Assembly (NCBI RefSeq): GCF_000835495.1
Contig: NW_015622547.1
Span: 2,604,001-2,668,000 of the forward strand
Length of the DNA stretch: 64,000 bases
Origin: Cladophialophora immunda
Taxonomy: Eukaryota > Ascomycota > Eurotiomycetes > Chaetothyriales > Herpotrichiellaceae
Reading direction: 5' to 3'
Part shown: piece by piece, positions 52,982 to 64,000 of the stretch
Numbering within the stretch: the stretch's first letter is position 1
Layout of the letters: every line of letters begins with the position of its first letter
Position numbers and translations under genes: made by a program
The notes under the pieces: generated by a model
Told to the model about the DNA's origin: nothing
The model's input: only the letters and a program-made list of their open reading frames with translations
The model's database searches: none

Positions 52982-55740
52982 ATGGCCAACCGGGAGCGGA
53001 ATACAAGGATGACCCGTCTGCGGCGCCACATATCAACGGCATGTACACCCTGCCGGAAGAGGAAGACCAAGGTGAGCCCAAGTAAAATCCACACCGAAAG
53101 GCCGGCAACGAAGCTCACATTGGACATATGAATTGATGTAGTGCGACAACGACCGGCCCAGATGCACCAATTGTCAACTTTATGGAACTGTTTGCGTTTT
53201 CGGTGAAGATAGACGAAAGTAGGTGTTAGACGAACCTTTCCAATATTGTTGATACCCCATATTTGCCCATGACGGAATTCTTACCGTGGTAGAACACACT
53301 GTTCCAGTCAATCGGCTCGTAACAGGCTTGAGGTGCCCGCAGAACATCTGGCTGCTCTCCAACCAAATGCTCAACCTCGAGCCACGGTCACTGCATCTGA
53401 CGAAGCGTCTTTGCATCCGACAACAAGGCAACATACGACTCGTCATCCCAGAGTCCATAATGATTCTCAGGCGCGTCAGTCAAGCCTGGAAACGAGCCCT
53501 CTTGAACATTATCGGGAGCCCGTTCTTGACTACTGGGTGCAGATAGCAGAGGCACCTGGATTCAGTGATGCTGAGTTGCTGGAACACTACGATGAAGCAT
53601 CAGAGTCGGAAGAGGACATGTCTGACTTCCCCCTTGGCGATGCAACTAATGATCCCCTATCACCAGGAGAGACATCGCGGAGACATATAACTCTCGAACC
53701 AAGCTCAGAGCAAGACCGGCCAGCTCATGAAGAGTCACGCTCTTTATTGACCCATGGCACTGGATCGCCCTTGACGGGAGAACAACGAGCCTGGGCCGCG
53801 CCCATGGACAAACGTGATTCTGTCAGGCGGTTAGCGGGAAGGATTGACTACGGGGGTGGGCGACCATTATCAATGAAAAACGGAGGAGGGAGAACCACTC
53901 ATGACGACAACGGACGGCCACATTATTATGGACCCTCTAGCAATCATGCCTTCACACAAAGTTCGACATCATACCTACTGCAACCCAGCCTCCGGAGTGT
54001 ACGGCAATACGGAGATCCTTCCTTGCGACGGGCCGGCTTAAAATGGTCTGGTGACATTCGGATCGAAAAGCAATTGACGGAATTGTTTTTCAAGTGGCAC
54101 AATGCCATATGCAATGAGGTCAATGAATGTGTTTACCGGAGAGAGAAGGAAATATACGATCACGGGCAGGACTCTTTGTTCTACTCGCCTACTCTCCAGA
54201 ACGCTATGTAAGTGTCCCTTTCAAATGACGCTCAAGAGACTATGGCTAAAGGATTGATTCTGTCCCAAGTCTCGCCATCGGCGCCTGTTACACAACTCGT
54301 ACTATTCCTGGTATACCGGGAGATAGCTCCGAGTTCTTTGCGAAGAGGGCGAAAACACTGCTCGAAATTGAGTTGGATAAACCCACCTTTGCCACGCTGG
54401 AAGCAATTTCACTCATCTCGTCGCACGAAATGGTCAACGCGCGCGAGTCAAGTGGTAAGCTAAACTGCCTGAAACACCAAGACTCCTCCCACTTCTGGAA
54501 TCTGTTGCTAAGATAGTCAGGATGGCTTTACTCTGGTATGCTCGATACGGCCGCTACACCAGTCAATGTTGAGAAGATGGCTAATTATAGGAGGTATATC
54601 TGTCCACCTGGTTACTGATATGGGTCTCCATCTTGACCTCGAACCCAACCTCGAACCTTCTCTCCAACCCCACGACCTTTCCGGCGCCCGAAAATTGTCT
54701 CAAGAGATATTCTGGGCTAATTATTGGCTTAATATGTAAGCAGCCGATTTTGTTTTTGTTAGCACCGCCGCTTGCTAGTCGCGAAGTTGGAACGTATAAT
54801 GACGATCGCATAGTCAGTGGAGCTTGTATCTGGGGCGCCCATCACTGATGACGAAGCTTGGATGCACAACCCGGAAACCGGAAGTCGTATCTATACCGAA
54901 TATGCCACGCCACGAACCAGCTCGAGACCGGTCGGAACGACAACCAGAGGATTGTCAAAACCCTGCCTACAATGTTGCAGTCTATATATATCGTCTCGCT
55001 TCTATCATGGGAAAGATTGCCGACACCGTGTAAGCTTAGGCTGGCTAGCAGTCAGTGGTGACACCAGAGACGTTGACAGGTGTTCCAGTTATGGTGGAGT
55101 TCCGAGTACAATCCGCAGCCACGATAATGCAATCCAAGCGATTACCAGCGAGCTGGAACAATGGAAGAAGAATTTGCCACCTGAGGTGGACATCGACCTT
55201 GACAAAAATGGCAACATGGAGACCCAGGTAATATACGGCTCCTCGATCTTACAACTCCAGTGAGCAAAACGACCCCAGATGCCCCTTTCTTGTTGTGTGC
55301 TCCCCTCTGCTGGTATCTTTGTTTGCGACATAATCTGATTCATGTGCTACAGCATGCATTATTACCATGCCTTCATCCTACTCCATCGACCTCTCTTAGC
55401 GGAAGAAGATCCGACTGTTGTTTTGGATCATGCCGAAATATGCACCCACTCCGCTTCTCGAATCTGCGGGCTTCTCACTGCTTACCGCAGACATTATAGC
55501 TTGCGGTTTGTCCATCCTGGAGTAGTCTTTGTGGTGGTCACTGCTGCCATCGTCCACGTTTGGAATAGCTGCACGGTCTCGGGCATGGAGCAGAACGAGG
55601 CACTACAAAAATATTCGGCTTGTGTCCAGGTTCTTGCCGAGCTGGGTTCGACCTTCAAGAGTAGCCTGCACGGTTTACAGATGGTCACATCATTCAAGCG
55701 GGATAGGGAGGCACGGGTGCTGTCCAAATCGAGGACATAG
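52982..55740 (+). CDS. Zn2Cys6 transcription factor with fungal-trans domain
   Basis: Nine exons (52982-53071, 53142-53218, 53326-54207, 54270-54454, 54521-54535, 54591-54735, 54814-55029, 55080-55259, 55353-55740) give 725 residues, all junctions in frame. Splicing exons 1 and 2 creates the complete zinc binuclear cluster with spacing C-X2-C-X6-C-X6-C-X2-C-X6-C (ACTPCRKRKTKCDNDRPRC, then TNCQLYGTVC). The fungal-specific transcription factor domain (PF04082) reads NAILAIGACYTTRTIPG, FFAKRAKTLLEIELDKPTFA, VHLVTDMGLHLDLEP, WSLYLGRPSL. Exon 5 is a 15-nt microexon that restores SGWLYSGG. The C-terminus (KYSACVQVLAELGSTF) resembles NirA-type regulators. It is a nuclear activator or repressor. Its stop is 15 bp from that of the next, convergent regulator. 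Confidence 0.88.
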
Positions 55741-55755
55741 ATATTCATATTATCA

Positions 55756-58037
55756 TTATAAAAGCGCCGCAAACTCGGCGTCGATTTCTGGATTGTTGAA
55801 GAAGGCCTCGAACGATTCGTCCATGGGAATATCAAAGTGGAATGTATCCTCTGCATTTGCTTGATCCTGATTGTCTTGTCCCGTGTATTCTAACGGAGAA
55901 TCGTCGAGAAAAGATCCGAAATCGATGTCAAGGTTGTCATAGTGTGCAGAGTCTAACGGATTCTCATGAGAAGGGCCCGTCGTTCCCCAACCATCAGGGA
56001 TTGGCGTCAAGGCATCCAGCAAGCGTTGGCATCCTTCAAACCTCTGGCCCATAAGCTGGAGGAGGTGAATGCAGTGTCTCAACCCCGAATGTGCTTCTTC
56101 GGACTTGGTACTTGGCGCCGACCTAACTTCTACTCGCAGGATAACGATGGACGATAAGAGACTGGTGATACTGAACGAGATTGTTGCATATCAGCATATA
56201 CCCGGGACCACAGAAGGTGAGCCAACGTACCAGTGAGGGGCCATGTACCCTGCTAAATCGTCCTGAATGGTCCTCTGGGCCAGGAGCGCGATCTGGTGTG
56301 CCGAGCGAAGAACTTGCCTGCCGGCATACCTGGCGGTCATGTTCAGCGAGCGATTTGGCCCACGCATGATCCGGGGGGCCACAGCTTGGTTCCTGTAGAG
56401 ACCGCCAATGGCAGTGAAATAGGTCATATGTAAGATGATCCTGCACGCCATGACGACACGCGGGGTGGCATCTCCTTCCGGCGCAATGCTTCGGCCTGGG
56501 ATGCGAGCATCGGGATTCAATGTTCGCAACCAGTTCTTTAGCCGTGCTGCACATTCCTGGTCGTCAAAATCTCGGGATCTACCCGTACTACTTGAGGTTT
56601 CATAAAGGGAGACGGTCGGTTGTCCTGCATTGGCAGAGGCAGCTGCCGTTGACTGCATAGAGAGGATTTGCACGATACAAACGCAGAGTCTGGCCATCTC
56701 GAGGCAGATGGTTGCCAGTGTGCGCTTGCCTGCAAGGTCACCACCATGCGTAGTCCTGACGTCGATTTCTTGGTCAATTGAGGTGAGCCCAAAGTCATCG
56801 ATCTCAAGGAAGGCCGGCTCGTGTTCGCGATGTCTGAGTAACAAGGGTTGGCGGATGGCGAGACCAACGAGAGCCTCTCTAACCAGGCAGCACCACCAGA
56901 GTCTCTTGAGCAGTTTCTTTTGCCTCCCTTCCGGAGCTCTCTTACACATCCCGCCAAGATCGACATTTTGAGCATGTGTAATTGCCGTACGGACCCAATA
57001 AAAGGCATCTTTTTGGTTGAGAGAAGTTCGTACTCGGTACGTGAGGAGCAAAAGACATTGGATAATGGCTATCGGGTCGGTCTCCATGTCGAAGTCGTAA
57101 AGAGTTTTGGCCCGATAGAAGAAAGTGTTTTGTGCCTTGAACCTCGAGGTATAACCTAACTTCTCTAGTGTGGAATGGTCGATATACTGTTTTGGTTGCC
57201 CGATCAGCATGTGCTTTTGTCTCGTTGCCTGCTTAGTGAACTCACAGCACTGGCCGCGAACAAGAGTCCTTGCAGCACCAGAAGGCTAAGTGCTCTCGGC
57301 TCACTCTGAGGATGGTCTTTAGGGTTGTTGCCCACCATATCACGCCACTCTTCCAGATCGAGGAGTGGCAGAAGAGGGTGGATGTACTCAACGTAGACCT
57401 CAATAAGTCCATTGATCTCGGCCTGTGAAGGAACTACGAAACAACCCTTCTCGGCCAGGTAGCCACAATCGAGAGCATGACAGTCGTGTACATAACGCCT
57501 GATGAAAGGAGGCAAAGTCCACTGTGGGCACTCCGGGAGAGGATGTGCCGTCGGATGTGGGAGCAAGGTCGTCTCAGCAAGCGCACCCTGCTGATTGGAT
57601 TTTGTCCCGATCGACATTCTAGGATGAGACGAGGGAATGTCGGATTCTATGGGGCTGTATAAGCTCTGCGATAGGTGCTGATGATCCTGTGGACATTCAG
57701 AAGTCCTGCGACAAATCCAGGGAAGTTGTCAGCACGAATCAAAAATGCGTGAATGACGAACCAGGGTCCTGTATAAAGCACACACCTACCGAGTCTCTCC
57801 TCCCGCCGTAAGAGGAGCATATCCCACCTTGTCGACTACACTAGCCAGAGATGATGTTGCCCTAGCCGTACAGATGCAAGGGCTTTTCCGTGAGCGACAG
57901 TGGCAGCAGGCTTGCGAACCCGACCGTTTGCGCTGCGCCAGTTGAGCCCTCGCGGCCCTGCGCTTTGTGGGCTGAATGGTGAACATTCTTGATGGTTCTC
58001 CGCGGGATTCAGGCCCTTGATTGGAGGAAAGGCTCAT
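55756..58037 (-). CDS. Fungal transcription factor with incomplete zinc cluster
   Basis: Four exons (58037-57790, 57705-57246, 57186-56231, 56170-55756) give 692 residues; introns of 84, 59 and 60 bp keep frame. The central fungal-trans domain is good: YVEYIHPLLPLLDLEEW, LLFAASAYIDHSTLEKLGY, FYRAKTLYDFDMETDP, KRLWWCCLVREALVGLAIR. The N-terminus has KRRAARAQ and then QACCHCRSRKSPC, giving only the first half (C-X2-C-X6-C) of a Zn2Cys6 cluster; no C-X2-C second half follows, and the next residues (TARATSSLASVVDK) look unrelated. This is either a decayed DNA-binding domain or a regulator that works without it. The layout resembles cutinase-factor (CTF1)-type proteins. It is divergent from the adjacent sugar-type transporter, a common regulator-target arrangement. 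Confidence 0.82.
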
Positions 58038-58774
58038 CTCGTATTCATATAATCACAGGTCTTAGCTCACTCGCGCACATCGCCATGCAGGATACATATG
58101 ACTGAAATGCGATGATGCGACTTCGCCGAACCGCGCAGTGCGTGCTTCTTGGGCTTCTCCAAGCAGCATCTCCATTGTCACCCCGCACTTACCCCAATAC
58201 TCTGCCTCGCGGGGGTTTCCCCGCTCTACGGACAAAATGCAATATAGACGTCTAGCTTACGGGGTACTATCTGAGGTGCGTTTCAATGAACAATAGCAGT
58301 CCCCAGTAATGCATCGATGGAAGCCCAATAAGCCGTGAACGGCCTCACTGGTAGGAATTTACCAACAATTCTTGATTCTCTGATGGCTCGCTCATCTAAA
58401 CGAAATTCACCGCCATGTTGGGGTTGGTTCGAATGGCGGTATGTTACGGGGTGTGGGTGCATTCCTGGACTAGTTAGGGTAGGTGCCAGCCGAATGGCTG
58501 GCATCTTTACAAACCACTAACTATTCCACGGAAATCTACCAACGACAAATCTGGGGGTGAGGTTGGGGAGAAATATCAACTACGAAATGTGTTCAAAAGA
58601 ATGGCTTCTCTCGGTCCAGGAATAAAGGGATATAAGGCGCCTACAACACTAAGCGCCGTTGATTTCGGAACAACACAACACGCACCAGCGCAGGACTGAG
58701 GAGTCCTCACTTCGACCCGCCAAAGAATCATCGACATTGCTTGGTAGCAAGAGTACGATACACTCACCGTCAAT
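58038..58774. promoter_or_regulatory. Divergent promoter, regulator / MFS transporter, with two palindromes
   Basis: The 737-bp gap between the divergent starts contains two perfect inverted repeats. One is ACCGCCAT at 58409-58416 facing ATGGCGGT at 58433-58440 (16-base spacer). The other is TGCCAGCC at 58484-58491 facing GGCTGGCA at 58496-58503 (4-base spacer). The first pair places CCG and CGG triplets in inverted orientation, the half-site type bound by Zn2Cys6 proteins. Two CGG triplets also lie 7 bases apart in direct orientation at 58437-58449. Binding is inferred, not shown. Confidence 0.45.
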
Positions 58775-60462
58775 ATGAGTCAGGCTCATGTGGAGGATGC
58801 ATCGTACGACTTGGAACGCAAACGCCACTTCAAGGCCTACACTGTTTTTATTTGTATCTTCATGAGCTTCGGCTCGTTGGGGTTTGGAATGGCAGCTGCT
58901 GTCATAGCCACCTTGTTGGGCCAGCCCACGTTTGTGTCTGCCATGCAACTGGACGGGCCACATGCCCAGTCTCTCGAGGGCTGTATGAACAGTCTTTTCT
59001 ACGTTGGCGGGATTTTCGGCTCATTCAATCACGGTTGGATGGCAAACCGTTTTGGACGGAAATTGTCCATTACGTTCGGCGCAGTGATGTTGTTGGTCTC
59101 ACAAGCCTTGCTGACAGGGTCTGTTCACCCTGCTATGTTCATTGTCTTTCGATTCTTTTCAGGCTGGGGGTGAGTCTGCTCTTTTTCCATGGTGGCCTTC
59201 CCCTTTTTCGGCGTAACTGATAATGATGATTTAGTGGCTTCCAAATCGTTTGTGGAGTTCCGCTGTGGATCGGAGAGATTGTACCGCCCAAAAACCGTGG
59301 AATGCTCTCGGACATTCATGCGATTTTCATCAACACCGGATACCTCATCAATGGGGTCAGTGCCATTGGGTACTACTACTATCAAAGCCCGGATGCATGG
59401 CGGCTATCGCTAGGCATCACAATGGTCCCACCAACTCTCCTACTCTGCGGAATCTACTGGCTGCCGGAGTCTCCGCGCTATTTGATATCAACAGACCGAC
59501 ACGAGGAAGCTTGGAGTGTGATTCATCGGCTCCATTCCGACCCACGGGATCCCGACGACACCTTTGCAACTCGGGAGTTCCTGCAGATCTACAAGCAGAT
59601 CCAGTTGGATAAATCCTTGAAAGGTGGCTACGCCGAAATCTTCCGTCGGCCATCATACAGAAAAAGGGCCATTATTAGTATGTCTCTTTGCTTTTGTATC
59701 ATGAGTGATGGTACATTATCAATTCTGAGTGAGCATTCTCTTTCCTCCAATCCGTAACTTACGCTAATGTGTACAGACTATGGAGTTACCTTGTACAAGG
59801 GACTTGGCTACACTGGAGTCAAGTCTTTGGCCTTTTCCGCTGGATACATCGGTCAGTCGTGGATAACAAGCGTGTTAGCCATGACATACGTGGATCGAGT
59901 GAAAAGAAACTATCTCATCTCTGCCGGCTTTTTCATGTCCATGGTCTCCTTGATCGTCTACACGGGTCTTATCGCAACCTATCTGGAATCCGACAACCGA
60001 AATGCAAAAGCCGCGGCCGTGTCCATGCTATTTCTCTACATCAGTTCATTTGAGCTGTTTTTGGATGGCCCGGAGTTCTTTTACATCACGGAGATATGGC
60101 CAAGTCACTTGCGAGCTCAAGGATTTGCACTCGGAATGGCAGTCTACAGTGGAATCAACCTTTGCTGGCTCCAGGCAGCACCGACCGCTTTCGCGAACAT
60201 TGGCTGGCGCTTCTACATCCTCTTCATCTTCTTTGCCGCCCTCGGCGGTGTCTTGAGTTTCTTCTACTACCCCGATACGCTGCACAAGCCTCTGGAAGAG
60301 ATTGCGGCCATCTTTGGTGACGACGACCTGGTCGTTCTCTATCAGAGAGACCTGGTTGGCCAGGAATCACAGAAATTGTCTCTCGAGGCGATCATCGGTG
60401 ACGGGTCAAAAGACTCTGGCAGTGATATCCCAGAAATCAAGGAGATTGTCAACAAAGCTTAA
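58775..60462 (+). CDS. MFS sugar-porter-family transporter
   Basis: Three exons (58775-59169, 59235-59728, 59777-60462) give 524 residues with all junctions in frame. Hallmarks of the sugar-porter family are present: the NRFGRKLS loop after span 2, FFSGWGGFQIVCG in span 4, GEIVPPKNRG after span 5, PESPRYLISTDRHEEA after span 6, VDRVKRN between spans 8 and 9, and YYPDTLHKPLEEIAAIFGD after span 12. The last half of the tail is acidic (DGSKDSGSDIPEIKEI). The family covers hexoses, lactose/cellobiose-type disaccharides and others; the substrate is unresolved. It is divergent from the half-zinc-cluster regulator and followed on the same strand by the AtuA-like gene, suggesting uptake of the compound that gene helps metabolise. 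Confidence 0.88.
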
Positions 60463-61166
60463 CTGTTGGAAAGGCCATTCAGAAGAAGAACGACCAATTT
60501 TGGGTTTATCCGTATGAAGGTGTGCGGCAGCGTACTGGATGTCTGCAAAAGATCTTGTCCTTGACCACGACTAACTAAACTACCTGTGCTCACGTCAATC
60601 CTCTGTCGGTAACTGTTAGTAGCTCTTAAGGATTTGTACAGTTGTTTTGGAATATGTTGGCCATAATCCTGTCTAAGGTCTAAAACGTGTCTGCGCCTCG
60701 GCACTGATAACTATTTCTTGGAATATCTCCACGAACCCTTCGATGCTGCTCGGGCACTTAGGGGACTATTTTGGCCTCAATACGTTGTGTACGGGGCTCT
60801 ATAATATTGGGGAGATTCCTCAGATGAGGAGTCTCTCCGATTTCCGATCGAAGCGATCAGGGTTGCGGTTCCTGCATGACTTCCGTGGAAGTCTGCTCTA
60901 ATGTCGGTTGCTCCAGTGGTTGAACGATACAAGTTCCTGTGCAGTTCCGCGGAGCACGCTATTTCCGTAGTCGGATTTCATTCCTAGTTCTCCCCAGGAG
61001 TTGAAGCCTGCACAAAGGTCAAGATTCCCGAGCAGGTACTTAACCTTCCTCGGGGAGCTGTAGTACACTCTCATGAGAATAGTATGAATGCTGCGGACGT
61101 TTCACTCAAAACTGCAGTCTCTTACTGACACGCGAGGATCCCTGTACTACTTTACTTCCAGCCACC
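60463..61166. other. Intergenic, upstream of the AtuA-like gene
   Basis: This 704-bp gap between two rightward genes contains no coding region. GATTTCCGATCGAAG-like and TTCCGTAG-like short motifs were looked at but show no clear symmetry. Confidence 0.45.
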
Positions 61167-63281
61167 ATGGTAGCCGTAAGAGAAAATGTCATACGAATCG
61201 CCAGTATGTATTTTTATTCGCTTTCCAAGGCAAAGACGCAATCCTTTTAACAAGATTTATTTCAGGTGTATCTGGCTCGACCGCAGACAGGGGGAGAGCG
61301 CTGCATGACATCGCCAAAAACTATCCTAACGACCCTGTTAATGTCATTGTGGGAGACTGGATGTCGGAAGGAAACATGCCCGCCGCAATTTCGCGCAAGC
61401 TTCACATGGCCAATGGAGAGGCAACCCAAGTTCTTGATCCGACGTCCGGACCAGCATATGAGTCTAACTTCGTCGACTCTCTCGTCCCTGCGCTCCCTTA
61501 CATCGCAGAGTACGGCATCAAAGTAGCGGTGAATGCAGGCGGAGCAGACGTCCAGGCTCTACAGGAAGTTGTTAACGAGTTGATCCAGAAGCAAGGGTTG
61601 CAGCTAAAGGTATGCCCTGTCTAATGCTGGCCTGACTTCAAGCAGGGCGCGTCCTAATCAGCACCCTTTAGACCGCGCGAATCGAGGGAGATAATGTCCT
61701 TGAAGCGATCAAGAAGACCCAAGCCAGGAAGGAGTCAAGATTCGAAAACATTTGTACGGGGCAAGTTTTGGACGACTGGAACTTTCAACCGATCGGCGCG
61801 CAATGTTATCTAGGCGGCCTGGGTATTGCGGCGGCATTGAAAAAGGCTGATATAGTCCTCTGTGGACGCGTCTCAGATGCTTCTCCCACTGTGGGCGCAG
61901 CTTACTGGTGGTACGATTGGAAGCGCTCAGACCTTGATCGACTTGCAAACGCTTTGATCGCGGGCCATCTGATTGAGTGCTCAAGTTACATTTGTGGCGG
62001 CAACTTCTCGGGGTTTAAGACGTTGTTGGCAGGTAAAGGATGGGATGACCTCGGGTTAGTCATCTGTCATATCGTCAGGGGTGGGATGAAGAAGACTGAC
62101 TGTTGATAATGCAGGTACCCGATCGCGGAGATCTCAGCTGCTGGAGACGTCGTCATCACCAAGGCGAAACAGGGTGGAGGCTTTGTGACGATCGACACTT
62201 GTAAAGCTCAACTGCTCTATGAGATACAGGGACCTTGGTACTTCAACTCCGATGTCACTGCTATCATCGATGAAGTAGGCTTCACACAACTCGCGCCTAA
62301 CCGCGTTGCCCTTCACGGGGTCAAGTCGTCGCCGCCTCCTCCCACCACCAAAGTCGGAATCACGGCTCAAGGAGGCTTCCAGGCCGAAAGCCTGTGGTAT
62401 ATGACCGGTTTGGACATCGAGCAAAAGGCACAAATGTGGGAAGCACAGTTGCGACGAGAGCTCTCTCCTTACTCGCACCGTTTTAGTCTGCTGAAGTTCA
62501 TGATGAATGGCACATGCCCCGACGACCCTGTCGACCAAGACCGCGCCACGGTCGGATTCCGAATCTTTGCGCAGGCGCCCCGCAGAGAAGACCTTGCGGT
62601 CGAGAAGTTCATGAAACCCATATGGAACAACCAGATGCAGGCATATCCCGGGGCCACGTTCCATAACGACCACCGGACGGCGTTCCCCAAACCCTATTTC
62701 GAGTACTACGTGACTCTTCTGCCCCAGAGCAAGGTCCATCATACCGTCCACCCACCCGAAGGCCCCGCGTTTGAAATCGAAGCTCCTGGCGACACACGAG
62801 AGTACCCTAAACAGCAGCCCGATCAACCCTCCACCGCAGATCCCGCCAGCCTGCAAAGTTTTGGTCCCACGACAAGGGGCCCGCTAGGCTGGATTGTGCA
62901 CTCACGGAGTGGAGACAAAGGCAGTGATGCGAACTGCGGCTTCTGGGTCCGACACGAGGACGAGTACGACTGGCTTCGGAGTCTTCTCAGCACCGAGAAG
63001 ATGAAGGAGTTGCTGGCAAAGGAGTACAATGGGAAGAAAATTGTAAGATCTTCCACCAGGAGAAGAAGCACACGCGCCTACAACTGTTACTAATTGTGTG
63101 GTGTAAGGACCGATTTGAACTCCCGAATGCCTGGGCGATCCATTTCCTGTTTCATGATCATCTTGATCGAGGGATTGGCGCCTCTAGTACTTACGACATT
63201 ATTGGAAAGAATGTGGGCGAATTCCTCAGGGCACGATACGTCGATATCCCCGAGAAATTCTTGAGCAGGGGACGGATATAG
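61167..63281 (+). CDS. AtuA/DUF1446 family protein
   Basis: Five exons (61167-61203, 61266-61609, 61672-62054, 62115-63042, 63108-63281) give 621 residues; introns of 60-65 bp keep frame. Two domains are seen. The N-terminal DUF1446 part runs from the MVAVRENVIRIAS start through SGSTADRG, VIVGDWMSEGNM, VNAGGADVQAL, LCGRVSDASPTVGAAYWW and HLIECSSYICGGNFS. The C-terminal AtuA-like part contains RSGDKGSDANCGFWVR and ends with NAWAIHFLFHD and LRARYVDIPEKF. In Pseudomonas, atuA belongs to the operon for acyclic terpene (citronellol/geraniol) utilisation, but the enzyme's reaction is not known. The fungal counterparts are uncharacterised. Its position next to a transporter and two regulators suggests a catabolic role. 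The DUF1446 and AtuA-like regions appear complete. Confidence 0.88.
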
Positions 63282-64000
63282 CTTTATGCACCGAAGAAGT
63301 GTCACGAATCCTTCACAGCGATCAGGCTGCTGGCTGCATCAGATCTTACATGATTTTCTTAAGCTCCACCGATCTTCCAGTCCCAAACCTTCATGACTTA
63401 GAGAACATCCAGCTCCGGCCCACTTAGCTGCAAAGACCTTATCCCCACTGTACGTTAATCTCTAAGCTCTCGACAAAATCGTCCGTATCTCGTTAACATG
63501 TTTCGCCACGGCCCCCCATTTGCAGTAACTGCCATTTGTTCGCTCGCCACCCTTGTTCCCTAACCGGGTCATATTTTGAGCTCTTTCTTGTATAATGTAA
63601 CCCAATCATAACTGGGACGAGGCTTCTAGCCATGGGCATCAACTCGTACGGCGGCAGGCAACAGGAACGTTCACATCTTGTAGACTAGTTGATTGCTTGA
63701 ATAACTATACAAGGAAAGAAAATCTCTCTCTGAGGACTCTGCCTCCCGCCAGGCCGAGGAGAAGAAGGACCTAACCTGGGGTAGTGCCCGGAACTGACCA
63801 ATCAGGAGGCAGGATTGTCGGCCTGTACATTGTACAGGCAAATCACCCAGCCTCGTCGCTTACCTACCTACCACCTCAAGCCTCTCAAACCTCCCCCATT
63901 ACAATATGCAAAATACAGCAGTGCCCATCTCGGAGCGATGAGATGGTCACCCGCTGGTCCCGCTACGGTCGTCTCGACGCCTGTTGCTTTCTCATATTAT
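63282..64000. other. Intergenic right edge
   Basis: This 719-bp stretch has no supported gene. The last 150 bp include a TACC-repeat patch near 63862-63873 and C-rich pyrimidine tracts, which look like a promoter leader for a gene lying to the right of the window. Confidence 0.4.

Noticed and set aside
57214..57245. A 32-bp intron in the half-zinc-cluster regulator, keeping HMLIGQPKQ as coding.
   Set aside because: It is too short for a fungal intron. The 59-bp alternative (57187-57245) with an AACAG acceptor and CTGAT branch site joins LLFAASA directly to YIDHSTLEKLGY, as expected for the domain.
1..64000. CRISPR arrays, rRNA genes, bacterial-type operons, large transposons or viral genes.
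   Set aside because: No regularly spaced repeats, rRNA-like blocks, transposase, reverse-transcriptase or capsid-like frames were seen on either strand.

Overview
The window is fungal nuclear DNA, almost certainly a filamentous ascomycete (Pezizomycotina). Most genes are cut by short introns of roughly 45-155 bp with GT..AG ends and recognisable branch sites. The gene set includes Zn2Cys6, bZIP/DUF3425 and Clr5-type regulators, a DEF1 homologue, a fungal alternative NADH dehydrogenase, a Mae1-type malate permease and sugar-transporter-family MFS proteins. The abundance of transporters, oxygenases and regulators fits Eurotiomycetes, perhaps Chaetothyriales, but that rank is inference. Many reading frames had to be joined across introns. 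Exon coordinates given in the entries were worked out by eye from splice sites, phase and protein continuity, and nearly all joins keep frame.

Left part (0.7-16.4 kb), housekeeping: an unrecognised mitochondrial-type protein, DEF1 (RNA polymerase II degradation factor), a type II NADH dehydrogenase, a large disordered protein with a C-terminal membrane anchor, a four-span membrane protein, and the MUS81 structure-specific nuclease.

Oxidative island (17.2-28.0 kb), accessory: a four-exon bZIP/DUF3425 regulator, the wreck of a short-chain dehydrogenase embedded in a 124-bp inverted duplication, a seven-exon sugar-porter MFS transporter, a truncated relic of a zinc alcohol dehydrogenase, a Baeyer-Villiger monooxygenase and a ten-exon cytochrome P450. 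Together they look like a small oxidative catabolic or secondary-metabolite locus that has lost two dehydrogenases.

Middle part (29.3-43.4 kb): a cyclic phosphodiesterase (CPD1 type), a small CHZ-motif histone-chaperone-like protein, a hypervirulence-associated TUDOR-domain protein, a Mae1-type dicarboxylate permease, a secreted GlcG/HbpS-like protein, and a 1160-residue mitochondrial-type protein.

Right part (43.8-63.3 kb), a second accessory island: a zinc-cluster-less fungal regulator tail to tail with a short-chain dehydrogenase, a small unknown gene, a Clr5-domain gene whose frame breaks near 51.3-51.4 kb, two convergent regulators whose stop codons are 15 bp apart (one with a full Zn2Cys6 motif, one with only half of it), a second MFS sugar-type transporter divergent from the half-zinc regulator, and an AtuA/DUF1446 protein. 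The regulator pair, transporter and AtuA protein are the best candidate for a previously undescribed catabolic module.

No rRNA, convincing tRNA, CRISPR array, autonomous transposon or viral gene was seen.
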